Below, in pieces: positions 53,224-61,460 of a stretch of DNA of 64,000 bases. Under the pieces are notes generated by a model. That model was not told the origin of the DNA. It saw nothing but the letters and a program-made list of their open reading frames with translations, and made no database searches. The translations under genes were made by a program, and so were the position numbers. Source of the DNA: Pseudomonas viridiflava (GTDB taxonomy: Bacteria; Pseudomonadota; Gammaproteobacteria; Pseudomonadales; Pseudomonadaceae); the NCBI RefSeq assembly GCF_900602065.1, contig NZ_UWFN01000098.1:43792-107791 (forward strand), written 5' to 3'. Each line of letters starts with the position of its first letter. Within the stretch, counting starts at the first letter, position 1.

Positions 53224-54351
53224 TCAGGCCGGTTCGTACGGCGAGTAATCCACGTAGCCTTTGGCGTCGCCACCGTAGTAGGTGTCGCGATCCGGCGTGG
53301 TCAGCGGCCAGCCGTTTTTCAGACGGGCGACGAGGTCCGGGTTGCCAATGAACGGCTGGCCGAATGCGGCAAGGTCGATCAGGCCGGCATCGACCAGATC
53401 CTGAGCGCGCTCCAGGGTCATGTCACCGGCGATGATCAGTGCCGTGTTGCCCAGTCTGGCTTTGCACTCCTTGAGCAATTCACGCAGCGCTTTTTCCTGT
53501 GCGGCAGAGCTTTCACCGGCCATGAAGAAGTGCGTCTGGTCCATGACATGCACGTAAGCGATGCCGCGCTCGTTCATGCCGGAGCACAGCGCTGCATAGG
53601 TTTCGTCGATCTCGGGATAGATCGGCATATCGAACAGCTGGCCGTAAGGTGAGATGCGAATGCCTACTCGATTCTTGCCAATCCGGGCGCTGACCGCATC
53701 GACCACTTCAAACACGAATCGCAGGCGATCATCGAGATTCTTGGCGCTATATCGATCCGTGCGATCGTTAACCAGCGGGTTCAGGAACTGCTCAAGCAGA
53801 TAGCCATTTGCGCCGTGGATTTCCACACCGTCAAAACCGGCAGCAATAGCATTCGCGGCGGCCTGTGCAAAGTCCTCAACGACTCGACCGACTTCATCGG
53901 TGGTCAGCGCTCGCGGGATGGAGGTGTCGACAAAGCCAGGCTCACCATTCTCGGTGTAGCCGAATGCTTTGCCGCCTTCAGCAGGCTTGTTGGTGGAACT
54001 GACCGGGGCTTTGCCATCGACCTGAATCGAGGTATGGGAGACCCGACCGACGTGCCAGAGCTGAGCAAACATTTTGCCGCCAACGCTGTGTACAGAATCA
54101 GTCACGAGCTTCCAGCCCTGAATTTGCTCTTCGGTGAAAATACCGGGGTTGAACAGGTAGCCCTGGCCTTCGCGGGAAATGGGCGTGCCTTCGGAAACGA
54201 TAAGGCCAGCGGTGCCGCGTTGGGTGTAATGCAGCGCAATCTGCTCGTTGGCAATGTCGTTTGGCGCGCGGGAACGAGTCATTGGCGCCATGACGAATCG
54301 GTTGCTCAATGTCAGGCCGCTCAGGTCGTAAGTGTCAAAGAGGTCGGTCAT
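53224..54351 (-). CDS. Old Yellow Enzyme-family alkene reductase (NemA-like)
   Basis: 375 residues from ATG 54351. TIM-barrel FMN enzyme: LSNRFVMAPMTRSRA at the start, QLWHVGRVSHTSIQ, the substrate-binding His/Asn pair and Tyr in GVEIHGANGYLLEQFLNPLVN, RYSAKNLDDRLRFV, and a C-terminal FMN-phosphate site around AFGQPFIGNPDLVARL. It reduces activated alkenes, N-ethylmaleimide or nitrate esters with NADPH. Divergent from the LysR at 54612, with a dyad between them, its likely control site. Confidence 0.92.
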   Translation of the reverse strand: MTDLFDTYDLSGLTLSNRFVMAPMTRSRAPNDIANEQIALHYTQRGTAGLIVSEGTPISREGQGYLFNPGIFTEEQIQGWKLVTDSVHSVGGKMFAQLWHVGRVSHTSIQVDGKAPVSSTNKPAEGGKAFGYTENGEPGFVDTSIPRALTTDEVGRVVEDFAQAAANAIAAGFDGVEIHGANGYLLEQFLNPLVNDRTDRYSAKNLDDRLRFVFEVVDAVSARIGKNRVGIRISPYGQLFDMPIYPEIDETYAALCSGMNERGIAYVHVMDQTHFFMAGESSAAQEKALRELLKECKARLGNTALIIAGDMTLERAQDLVDAGLIDLAAFGQPFIGNPDLVARLKNGWPLTTPDRDTYYGGDAKGYVDYSPYEPA

Positions 54352-54470
54352 AAATTTAAGTCTCCATGGACGGGAATCAGGTCCCGAGGAGAGGCCCGCA
54401 AGCGCAGGGCTTTCTCGGCGGATGAAAGTCACCGTCATGGTAGGTTGTTGCTGTAGCAGCCACAATTGAG

Positions 54471-54501
54471 GCTAAAAGCAAAAGACTATTGCTGTTTTAG
54501 C
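54471..54501. promoter_or_regulatory. Inverted repeat between alkene reductase and LysR
   Basis: GCTAAAA (54471-54477) and TTTTAGC (54495-54501), with inner GCAA / TTGC partially paired. It is the most likely LysR operator in this 260-base gap. Confidence 0.5.
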
Positions 54502-54611
54502 AATGGGTGGTTTTAAATGCGGAGGCCGACACTGAGTAGTATTCCTGGTGATCGCTCCCACAATAGATCTTATTTCAGGTCATCGTTACGTTTCGATCAG
54601 AGCAGGCTCCC

Positions 54612-55541
54612 ATGCACCTGAAGTCCCACAGATTTTTCGCCATGGTTGCCGTCACGGGTAGCTTCTCCGCAACGGCGCGGCACTTTCAGGTGCCTGCCTC
54701 TTCAGTGTCGCGCTTCATTGCGGCGCTGGAAAAAGAGCTGGGGCAGCAACTGCTGTATCGAAATACCCGCGCCGTGAAACTCACCGATGCGGGCGAACGC
54801 TACTACGCGCAGATTCGCGAAGTACTGGATTTGCTCGACGCAGCTGATGAAGAAGTGACCGGCAAGGTGGGAGATATTCACGGCCTGGTGCGAATCAACG
54901 CACCGGTTGCGTTCGGCCATTTGCACATCGTTAAGCTCCTGAATGGCCTCTATGAAAAATACCCCAGGCTGAGCGTCGAGCTGAACGTCACCGATGCGTT
55001 TATCGACCCCGTGCTGGAGGGTACCGATATTATTTTCCGGGTTGGGCAGTTGCAGGACTCGGGTTTGATCGGGCGAAAAATTTGCGACCAGCGCTACCTG
55101 CTGTGCGCCAGTAGCGACTATGTGGAAAAACACGGGGTGCCTGCTTCGCCGCAGGATCTGCGCAATCACTCTTGCCTCGTTTATAAAGGCGTGAGCGGTA
55201 TACAACGCTGGCATTTCCGCCACCCAGGGCACGATGCCGTAGAGACGATTGACGTCGATGGCCCGCTGCGAAGCAATAACGGCCAGGTGTTGATGGAAGC
55301 GGCGCTGGAGGGCCGGGGAATCGTATTTTTCCCGTCGTGGTTGTTCAAACAGGCGCACTTCAAAACTAAACAGCTGATCCAGCTGTTGCCAGAGTGGGAG
55401 GGTTCCGTGGAACCTTCACCGAGCCAGATTCACCTGATATCGCCAGAGAATCGGCTGCGTTCACAGAAAGTCAGGGTGGTGTGGGATTACTTTTTGAATG
55501 CCATCGGCACGCCGCCTTACTGGGATCGGGAGGATTCTTAA
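54612..55541 (+). CDS. LysR-family transcriptional regulator
   Basis: 309 residues. Helix-turn-helix: HRFFAMVAVTGSFSATARHFQVPASSVSRFIAALE, then LLYRNTRAVKLTDAGERYYAQI. Effector domain: VRINAPVAFGHLHIVKLLNG and LEGTDIIFRVGQLQDSGLIGRK. It is of the CrgA-like group. It probably regulates the divergent alkene reductase gene. A small hairpin (AGGGC-GTC-GCCCT) begins at the stop codon. Confidence 0.91.
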   Translation: MHLKSHRFFAMVAVTGSFSATARHFQVPASSVSRFIAALEKELGQQLLYRNTRAVKLTDAGERYYAQIREVLDLLDAADEEVTGKVGDIHGLVRINAPVAFGHLHIVKLLNGLYEKYPRLSVELNVTDAFIDPVLEGTDIIFRVGQLQDSGLIGRKICDQRYLLCASSDYVEKHGVPASPQDLRNHSCLVYKGVSGIQRWHFRHPGHDAVETIDVDGPLRSNNGQVLMEAALEGRGIVFFPSWLFKQAHFKTKQLIQLLPEWEGSVEPSPSQIHLISPENRLRSQKVRVVWDYFLNAIGTPPYWDREDS

Positions 55542-55701
55542 GGGCGTCGCCCTCAAATCTGACGTCTGTAAGTCATCTGATTCCGCTGCTAATGGCGAAA
55601 GGCTTACAAAGCGTAATGGCGATTGTCCATTTACGCAGCGGTGGGGTAAGCGCAATCTAAACCCATCAACCGAAACGCAGGAAGCGCTTCGGAGGTAAAG
55701 G

Positions 55702-55752
55702 ATGACCACCATTGCCGGGACGGCTACCGACAGGATGTTGGAATGGTATTGA
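55702..55752 (+). CDS. Possible 16-residue small protein
   Basis: ATG with GGAGG seven bases upstream; reads MTTIAGTATDRMLEWY and stops nine bases before the terminator stem. The spacing of Shine-Dalgarno, ORF and terminator is that of a real mini-gene, but the ORF is too short to be sure. Confidence 0.3.
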   Translation: MTTIAGTATDRMLEWY

Positions 55753-55761
55753 TGAAAAATG

Positions 55762-55783
55762 ACCCGCTTCGGCGGGTTTTTTC
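55762..55783 (+). terminator. Rho-independent terminator
   Basis: Stem ACCCGC / GCGGGT with a TTCG tetraloop and a six-T run (55777-55782). The AAAAAT to its left makes it potentially bidirectional. Confidence 0.9.
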
Positions 55784-55877
55784 ATGGCTGCGTTTTACCT
55801 CAAGCCGACTGTAAACTGGTCTCGCAAAAAAGACGTCGCTTCGCAAGTGACCTTTTTATTTCCGACAAGAGACCCTC

Positions 55878-56258
55878 ATGGCAAATCACGACATCACTTT
55901 CGTCCCTGATCCTGATTCGGACTCCATCTCTTCTGACGTCGCAGGTTTTGGCGGGCTGCTGGTTTCGACGCAGATTCCGACGCACGCCGACGGCAGTCTG
56001 GAATTGGGCGATATCACGCTGCAGAGCGAGTGCACGCTGCAAGCGCTGAAAGTAGCGTTGGAAAAAGCCGGCAGCTCAATGGACCGGGTGTTGCACCTGA
56101 CCATCTACCTCACCGACATGGCTGATCGCGCCGCTTTCAACGAAGTCTACAAACGCTTCTTCGCCAAGCCCTGGCCGGTGCGCGCCGCCGTGGGTGTCGC
56201 CGCGCTGGCGGTTGAAGGCATGCGTGTGGAAGTCACGGCGATGGCGGCGAAAGGCTGA
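55878..56258 (+). CDS. RidA-family (YjgF/YER057c/UK114) enamine/imine deaminase
   Basis: 126 residues, the family length. Key segments: VAGFGGLLVSTQIPTHADGS, CTLQALKVALEKAGSSMDRVLHLTIYLTD, AFNEVYKRFFAKPWPVRAAVGVAAL with the conserved Arg of PxRxxV, and MRVEVTAMAAK. RidA proteins hydrolyse reactive 2-aminoacrylate-type enamines or imines. The usual N-terminal substrate-binding positions are less canonical, so it may belong to a Rid subfamily (Rid4-7). Monocistronic. Confidence 0.88.
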   Translation: MANHDITFVPDPDSDSISSDVAGFGGLLVSTQIPTHADGSLELGDITLQSECTLQALKVALEKAGSSMDRVLHLTIYLTDMADRAAFNEVYKRFFAKPWPVRAAVGVAALAVEGMRVEVTAMAAKG

Positions 56259-56326
56259 GGTAAAACGCAGTGATGTGAGTCGCCTGAAATGCGGATTATC
56301 CGGGCGACTCCATACCTGCCTGCAAC

Positions 56327-56506
56327 CCTGTGGGAGCGAATTCATTCGCGAAAGGGCCGGTGCATTAGCAGCATTTTTGTCGTCTGCTCGATGCCTGCGG
56401 GCGTTGATCAACTGTGGGAGCAGAGCTTGCTCGCGATAAACGACAACGCGATCTGCCTGATGGACTGCAGCGCCTGCATCGCGAGCAAGCTCTGCTCCCA
56501 CAGGTT
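56327..56506. repeat. 180-bp direct repeat, copy 1 (REP-containing)
   Basis: Begins CCTGTGGGAGCGAATTCATTCG and contains an internal inverted REP pair (GGGAGCAGAGCTTGCTCGCGA / TCGCGAGCAAGCTCTGCTCCC). It recurs almost unchanged at 56568-56746. Confidence 0.85.
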
Positions 56507-56567
56507 TACGTGCAGCGCCAACCCGACAGTCCCGCAGGAGCGTCATGAGCTTGAACCGGGCGCAAAA

Positions 56568-56746
56568 CCTGTGGGAGCGAATTCATTCGCGAACGGGCCG
56601 GTGCATTAGCAGCATTTGTGTCGTCTGCTCGATGCCTGTGGGCGGTGATCAACTGTGGGAGCAGAGCTTGCTCGCGATAACGACAATGCGATCTGCCTGA
56701 TAGACTGCAGCGCCTGCATCGCGAGCAAGCTCTGCTCCCACAGGTT
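56568..56746. repeat. 180-bp direct repeat, copy 2
   Basis: Differs from copy 1 by about half a dozen substitutions and a one-base deletion (GATAACGAC against GATAAACGAC). The two copies and a 61-base linker occupy the 490-base gap between ridA and yghU. Confidence 0.85.
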
Positions 56747-56748
56747 CG

Positions 56749-57585
56749 TCAATCCAGATCCGCAGCGTCGTGCCGTTCCGGTACGCGGGTCGCTTCATCG
56801 CCCCAGGTGCGGTTGACCCGGGTGCCACGGATGACGGCGGGCCGTTTGGCGATCTCATGCGCCCAGCGCTGTACATGGGTGTATTCATGCACCGCCAGAA
56901 ACTCAGCCGCCGAATACAGGCCACCCAGTATCAGTTGGCCGTACCACGACCAGACTGCAATATCGGCAATCGTGTATTCGTCGCCTGCCAGATAGGCGCT
57001 TTCACTCAGGCGGCGATCCAGCACGTCCAGCTGACGTTTGGCTTCCATGGCGAAACGGTTGATCGGGTATTCGAGCTTCTCTGGCGCGTAGGCGTAAAAG
57101 TGTCCGAAGCCACCGCCAAGGTAAGGCGCTGCGCCCATTTGCCAGAACAGCCAGTTCAGGGTTTCAGTGCGGCCAGCCGGATCGGTGGGCAGGAAACGGC
57201 CGAATTTCTCGGCGAGATAAAGCAGGATCGAACCCGATTCGAATACGCGAATGGCTGGTTCTGCGCTGTAATCCACCAGTGCCGGTATCTTCGAGTTGGG
57301 GTTGATGTCGACGAAGCCGCTGGAGAACTGATCACCTTCATTGATGCGGATTAGCCAGGCATCGTACTCGGCATCGGTGTGCCCCAATGCCAGCAGCTCT
57401 TCCAGCAAGACGGTGACCTTGATGCCGTTGGGCGTAGCCAGCGAATAGAGCTGCAACGGGTGCTTGCCTTTGGGCAGCGTCTTGTCGTGGGTCGGCCCGG
57501 CGACAGGCCGGTTGATGCTTGCGAACTGTCCGCCGGACGCTTCGTTTTTCCAAACCTTGGGCGGAACATAAGGTGCTTTGCTCAT
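56749..57585 (-). CDS. yghU: YghU-type glutathione S-transferase / disulfide-bond oxidoreductase
   Basis: 278 residues from ATG 57585 (AGAGG seven bases upstream). It opens KAPYVPPKVWKNEASGGQFA and has the family marker NRPVAGPTHDKTLPKGKHP, the thioredoxin-like domain LYSLATPNGIKVTVLLEELL, the glutathione-site NPNSKIPALVD and ESGSILLYLAEKFG, and the C-terminal helical GIADIAVWSW-like segment (YTIADIAVWSWYGQL). YghU binds two glutathiones and reduces disulfides such as 2-hydroxyethyl disulfide and peroxides. Its last codons lie three bases from the repeat copy 2. Confidence 0.92.
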   Translation of the reverse strand: MSKAPYVPPKVWKNEASGGQFASINRPVAGPTHDKTLPKGKHPLQLYSLATPNGIKVTVLLEELLALGHTDAEYDAWLIRINEGDQFSSGFVDINPNSKIPALVDYSAEPAIRVFESGSILLYLAEKFGRFLPTDPAGRTETLNWLFWQMGAAPYLGGGFGHFYAYAPEKLEYPINRFAMEAKRQLDVLDRRLSESAYLAGDEYTIADIAVWSWYGQLILGGLYSAAEFLAVHEYTHVQRWAHEIAKRPAVIRGTRVNRTWGDEATRVPERHDAADLD

Positions 57586-57704
57586 GGACGAACCTCTTGA
57601 TTGTTCGAAGCGATAACGTGAGCGCAATGGGCGCGACATGTCTGATCAGTGCCATACCCTGCCAGTGCATTGACCTGTAATCAATGGTGTTTGTTAAACC
57701 GTGC

Positions 57705-57729
57705 AACAAAGCTCGCTTAACTGGCGAGC
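57705..57729 (-). terminator. Terminator overlapping the galE stop
   Basis: On the minus strand GCTCGC-CAGTTAA-GCGAGC is followed by TTTGTT. The stem includes the galE stop codon region (57711-57729). Confidence 0.6.
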
Positions 57730-58742
57730 GTCGTAATCGACGTCGGCTGACTGCGGCACTGCCAGCGCCAGGCATCGGTCAGCATGCAATCGAGTGAGCG
57801 TTTAGCGCTCCAGCCGAGCTCCAGCGAAGCCTTGTCAGGGGCCGCCCAGCAGCGGGCGATATCGCCTGGGCGGCGCGGTTCGTAAATCAGCGGCACGCTC
57901 ACCCCGCTGACCCGCTCGAACGCCTGGACGACTTCCAGCACGGAATATCCCTGGCCGGTGCCAAAATTCCAGATATGAACACCGGGCTTCAAACGCAGTG
58001 CTTCCAGAGCTTTGACATGACCTTCAGCCAGGTCCATGACATGCACATAATCACGAACGCCTGTGCCATCAGGGGTGGGGTAGTCGTTACCGTAGATGCT
58101 CAGTGCCGGACGTTGCCCACTGGCGACTTGCAGCAGATAGGGCAGCAGATTGTTGGGGATGTCGGTTGGGGCTTCGCCTAACTCCCCTGAGTCATGGGCC
58201 CCAATCGGATTGAAGTAACGCAGCAAACCCACTGACCAGCGGCTGTCGGAAACCACCAGACTTTTCATGATGTTTTCCGTCATCAGTTTGGATTGCCCGT
58301 AAGGATTCGAGGGCGGGCCGGTCTTGCAGGATTCATCGATGGGCATCACCGCGCAGTCGCCATAGACGGTCGCCGAGGAGCTGAATACCAGCGTGAAGAC
58401 ACCGGCATTGGCCATCGCCTGGCACAGGGTCACACTGCCGCCAACATTGGTGTCGTAATAACGCAACGGCTCACGCACGCTTTCCCCCACCGCCTTGAGC
58501 CCGGCGCAATGAACGACGGCATCAATCGCGTAGTTATCGAACAGAGCGGCAAGCACCCCGCTGTTTCTGATGTCGCCCAGTACAAAGCCTGGACGTCGAC
58601 CACTGACACGGGCAATCCGTTTCAGCACCGAGCGAGCGCTGTTACAGAGATTGTCGAGAATCACCACGTCTTCGCCGTGATCCATTAACTCAAGCACTAC
58701 GTGAGCGCCGATATAGCCTGCACCGCCGGTTACCAGGATCAT
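57717..58742 (-). CDS. galE: UDP-glucose 4-epimerase
   Basis: 341 residues from ATG 58742 (GAGGA six bases upstream). SDR-family signature: NAD motif ILVTGGAGYIGAHVVLEL, the catalytic Tyr-Lys in YGQSKLMTENI, Ser in SSSATVYGD, and VRDYVHVMDLAEGHVKAL. It interconverts UDP-glucose and UDP-galactose in the cytoplasm. The divergent genes encode a glycosyltransferase and UDP-galactopyranose mutase, so the UDP-galactose made here probably feeds UDP-galactofuranose synthesis. Confidence 0.95.
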   Translation of the reverse strand: MILVTGGAGYIGAHVVLELMDHGEDVVILDNLCNSARSVLKRIARVSGRRPGFVLGDIRNSGVLAALFDNYAIDAVVHCAGLKAVGESVREPLRYYDTNVGGSVTLCQAMANAGVFTLVFSSSATVYGDCAVMPIDESCKTGPPSNPYGQSKLMTENIMKSLVVSDSRWSVGLLRYFNPIGAHDSGELGEAPTDIPNNLLPYLLQVASGQRPALSIYGNDYPTPDGTGVRDYVHVMDLAEGHVKALEALRLKPGVHIWNFGTGQGYSVLEVVQAFERVSGVSVPLIYEPRRPGDIARCWAAPDKASLELGWSAKRSLDCMLTDAWRWQCRSQPTSITTLAS

Positions 58743-59078
58743 GTGCTGTCCTCGTTCGATCACCTGTGAGCGGCGACTTCAAACTGCCGGACATGTTCTT
58801 GTTCGTCTCCTGGCCTGCGCGGCGACTTCGAAGCATGTGAAGGTATGGGCGCTCCCGCTGCGCAGGAGTTCAAGGTGTGTTGCTGACCGGTCAGTGCAGT
58901 TCATCGGCTTTACATGCAGCGCCGTTGAACGCTGGATGAGCTGCACACCTCCAAGTTTCAGAAGTGCGCAAAAGGGTGACCTGATCACCCGCCGCATTTG
59001 GTAATGCAACCGAGTGTGGTCGAAGCCAGAGGATTCATGGGCTTCAGTCTCGATTCCGATTTTAAAAAGGAATTCGCG
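58743..59078. promoter_or_regulatory. Divergent promoter region of the galE / glycosyltransferase cluster
   Basis: A 336-base gap without a gene. It holds a perfect 12-bp palindrome CTGACCGGTCAG (58883-58894), an interrupted dyad GGGTGA-CCTGA-TCACCC (58974-58990), and GCGGCGACTTC twice (58772 and 58820 regions). These are candidate operators for the divergent transcripts; no factor is identified. Confidence 0.4.
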
Positions 59079-60248
59079 ATGAATCTTCTAGAGCAGCCTG
59101 ATCATCTTTTACCCGCCCGGCTTGATGCCCGCTCCACCGCAACCGCGCTGGCCAGGCCTTTACTGTTGTGCCTCTCTCATTTGCGTTGGGGGTTCGTCTA
59201 TCAGCGTCCGCAACACGTCATGTCGCGTCTGGCCAAGGACTACGACGTGGTGTTTTTCGAAGAACCGATTTTCGCTGAAGCCCAGCAACCTGAGCTGGAA
59301 TTATCCCGGCCGGTCAACGGGATTACGGTCATGGTGCCGCGCCTTCCGTGGGGTATGGATCCGCAACAGATTGCGGATGCCCAGCGACAGTTGCTCGATG
59401 CCTGGTTGGCCGGGCAGGCTTCGCGTGAACTGCTGCTGTGGTACCTGACGCCCATGAGCCTTGCGTTTACTGAGCACTTGAAGGCTCAGGTGACGATCTT
59501 TGATTGCATGGATGAGCTGTCGGCGTTCAAGGGCGCACCGCCGGATCTTATCGTCAAGGAGCGGCAATTGATGGCCAAGGCCGACGTGGTATTCACGGGC
59601 GGTCACAGCCTTTGGGAGGCCAAACGACGTCAGCATCAAAACGCTCATGCAGTCCCCAGTAGTGTCGACATTACGCATTTCGCGGCCGCTCGCGACAGAT
59701 TGCCCGAGCCTGCCGATCAAGCTGATATCGGTCATCCGCGATTAGGTTTCTTTGGCGTCATTGACGAGCGTTTTGATATTGATCTCGTCAGCGAACTGGC
59801 AACACTCCGGCCTGACTGGCAGATCGTATTGATCGGCCCTGTGGTGAAAATTGACCCCGATACGCTGCCGCGTCAGCCCAATATTCACTACCTGGGAGCC
59901 AAGCGTTACGACGAGTTACCGGTTTATCTGTCCGGATGGGACGTGGCATTGATGCCGTTTGCGATCAACGAATCGACACGTTTCATCAGTCCTACCAAAA
60001 CACCTGAATACCTGGCGGGCGGCTGTCCTGTGGTATCGACGGCGATTCGCGATGTGGTCAACGGCTATGGCGATTCAGGCGTGGTATCGATTGCGGACTC
60101 AGCGCAGACTTTTATTGTCGCCATAAACGCGGCCCTGCTATCCAGGGCAGACGTCTCCTTCACTGAGCGCGCTGACGCGGTGCTTGATGGTATGTCGTGG
60201 GATAAAACCTGCGCAGTGATGAAGGAGCACATCGAATGCCTAAGGTAA
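59079..60248 (+). CDS. Glycosyltransferase, GT-B fold (family 1-like)
   Basis: 389 residues from ATG 59079 (AAGGA seven bases upstream). Features: LLLCLSHLRWGFVYQRPQHVMSRLAKDYDVVFFEEP, typical of a GT4-like group with a WxxxxQRPxH motif; QVTIFDCMDELSAFKGAP; VVFTGGHSLWEAKR; HPRLGFFGVIDERFDIDLV; NIHYLGAKRYDELPVYLSG; and the C-terminal nucleotide-sugar block FISPTKTPEYLAGGCPVVST. Translationally coupled to glf (13-base overlap). It may transfer galactofuranose; inferred from context. Confidence 0.87.
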   Translation: MNLLEQPDHLLPARLDARSTATALARPLLLCLSHLRWGFVYQRPQHVMSRLAKDYDVVFFEEPIFAEAQQPELELSRPVNGITVMVPRLPWGMDPQQIADAQRQLLDAWLAGQASRELLLWYLTPMSLAFTEHLKAQVTIFDCMDELSAFKGAPPDLIVKERQLMAKADVVFTGGHSLWEAKRRQHQNAHAVPSSVDITHFAAARDRLPEPADQADIGHPRLGFFGVIDERFDIDLVSELATLRPDWQIVLIGPVVKIDPDTLPRQPNIHYLGAKRYDELPVYLSGWDVALMPFAINESTRFISPTKTPEYLAGGCPVVSTAIRDVVNGYGDSGVVSIADSAQTFIVAINAALLSRADVSFTERADAVLDGMSWDKTCAVMKEHIECLR

Positions 60249-61423
60249 CGATTGAAAGGGCCTGCAAAGGACCTTCACAGGCGAGTAACAAGCGTGCATA
60301 TGACTACCTGATCGTCGGCGCGGGGTTTGCCGGTTCGGTGATTGCCGAGCGTCTGGCTGAGGGCCTTGGCCAAAACGTGCTGTTGATCGATCGCCGCGAG
60401 CACATTGGCGGTAATGCCTATGACCATCTCGATGCTGCCGGCGTCATGGTGCATCGCTACGGGCCCCATATCTTCCACACCAATGCGCAACGTATTGTCG
60501 ATTACCTGTCACGGTTCACTGAGTGGCGGTCTTATGAGCATCGCGTGCTCGCCCGCGTGGATGAACATCTACTGCCGATTCCGATCAACCTGACGACGTT
60601 GAACACCTTGTACGGTCGGTCGATGGATGAACATGAAGCAGAGGTTTTTCTCGCGGAGCGCGCCGAGCCTGTTGCCGATATCCGCACCTCTGAAGACGTG
60701 GTGATCAATCAGATCGGCCGTGAGCTTTATGAAAAGTTTTTCCGTGGCTACACCCGCAAACAATGGGGGCTGGACCCATCGGAACTCGACAAGTCGGTCA
60801 CGTCACGGATCCCCACACGCACCGATACGGATGACCGTTACTTCACTGACTCTTTCCAGAGAATGCCGCTGCACGGCTATACGCAAATGTTCGAGCACAT
60901 GCTTGATCACCCGCGTATCGACCTGTTGCTTGAGACTGATTTCGCAGCGGTGCGTGAGCGCGTCAACTACAAGCAGTTGATCTACTGTGGGCCCGTCGAT
61001 GAGTATTTCGATTACTGCTTCGGGCGATTGCCGTATCGGTGTCTGCAGTTCAAGCACGAGACCTTGCCGACCAGGCAGTTTCAGACTGTCGCGGTGATTA
61101 ATTATCCGGATCAGAGCGTGCCCTATACCCGGATTACCGAGTACAAACATTTGACGGGCCAGGCGCACCCTCTGACCAGCATCAGCTATGAATTTCCCTG
61201 TGCGCAAGGTGACCCGTATTACCCGATTCCGCGGCCGGAAAACGCCGAACTGTACAAGCGCTACAGCGCGCTGGCCGACGCCACACCGGGCGTGACGTTC
61301 CTCGGTCGGCTGGGCACCTACAAGTACTACAACATGGATCAGGTGGTGGGCCAGGCGTTGGCGTTGTATCAGCGTATCGAGCAGCAAGCACGGGTAGCTG
61401 CGTCTGCGGTGGAGGCCGGATGA
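60236..61423 (+). CDS. glf: UDP-galactopyranose mutase
   Basis: 395 residues. FAD motif DYLIVGAGFAGSVIAERLAE and the family block GGNAYDHLDAAGVMVHRYGPHIFHTN. Then RRYTRKQWG-type residues (GYTRKQWGLDPSELD), RIPTRTDTDDRYFTD, the substrate region YCGPVDEYFDYCFG, LPYRCLQFKHETL and YEFPCAQGDPYYPIP. It converts UDP-galactopyranose to UDP-galactofuranose. The start overlaps the glycosyltransferase end, with GGAG upstream. This firmly marks the cluster as galactofuranose-related. Confidence 0.95.
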   Translation: MPKVTIERACKGPSQASNKRAYDYLIVGAGFAGSVIAERLAEGLGQNVLLIDRREHIGGNAYDHLDAAGVMVHRYGPHIFHTNAQRIVDYLSRFTEWRSYEHRVLARVDEHLLPIPINLTTLNTLYGRSMDEHEAEVFLAERAEPVADIRTSEDVVINQIGRELYEKFFRGYTRKQWGLDPSELDKSVTSRIPTRTDTDDRYFTDSFQRMPLHGYTQMFEHMLDHPRIDLLLETDFAAVRERVNYKQLIYCGPVDEYFDYCFGRLPYRCLQFKHETLPTRQFQTVAVINYPDQSVPYTRITEYKHLTGQAHPLTSISYEFPCAQGDPYYPIPRPENAELYKRYSALADATPGVTFLGRLGTYKYYNMDQVVGQALALYQRIEQQARVAASAVEAG

Positions 61424-61460
61424 TGGGTCGCCTGACGGCACTGTCGTCAGGGGGCGCAAC

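Larger units (their letters stand above)
55640..55783 (+). ncRNA. Candidate small RNA or tiny-protein transcript
   Basis: An intergenic transcript ending in a strong terminator is implied. It has several GGA motifs (AGGAAG 55680, CGGAGG 55690, GGATG 55700, AGGATG 55732, TGGAAT 55739) as in CsrA/RsmA-binding RNAs. However, GGAGG at 55691-55695 is also a perfect Shine-Dalgarno for the 16-codon ORF at 55702. Upstream there is a TGTAAG (55566-55571) but no full GacA box. The 5' end is arbitrary. Confidence 0.35.

Noticed and set aside
55566..55610. TGTAAG and CTTACA read as a GacA box
   Set aside because: The two half-sites are about 30 bases apart instead of the required six, so only a half-site remains.
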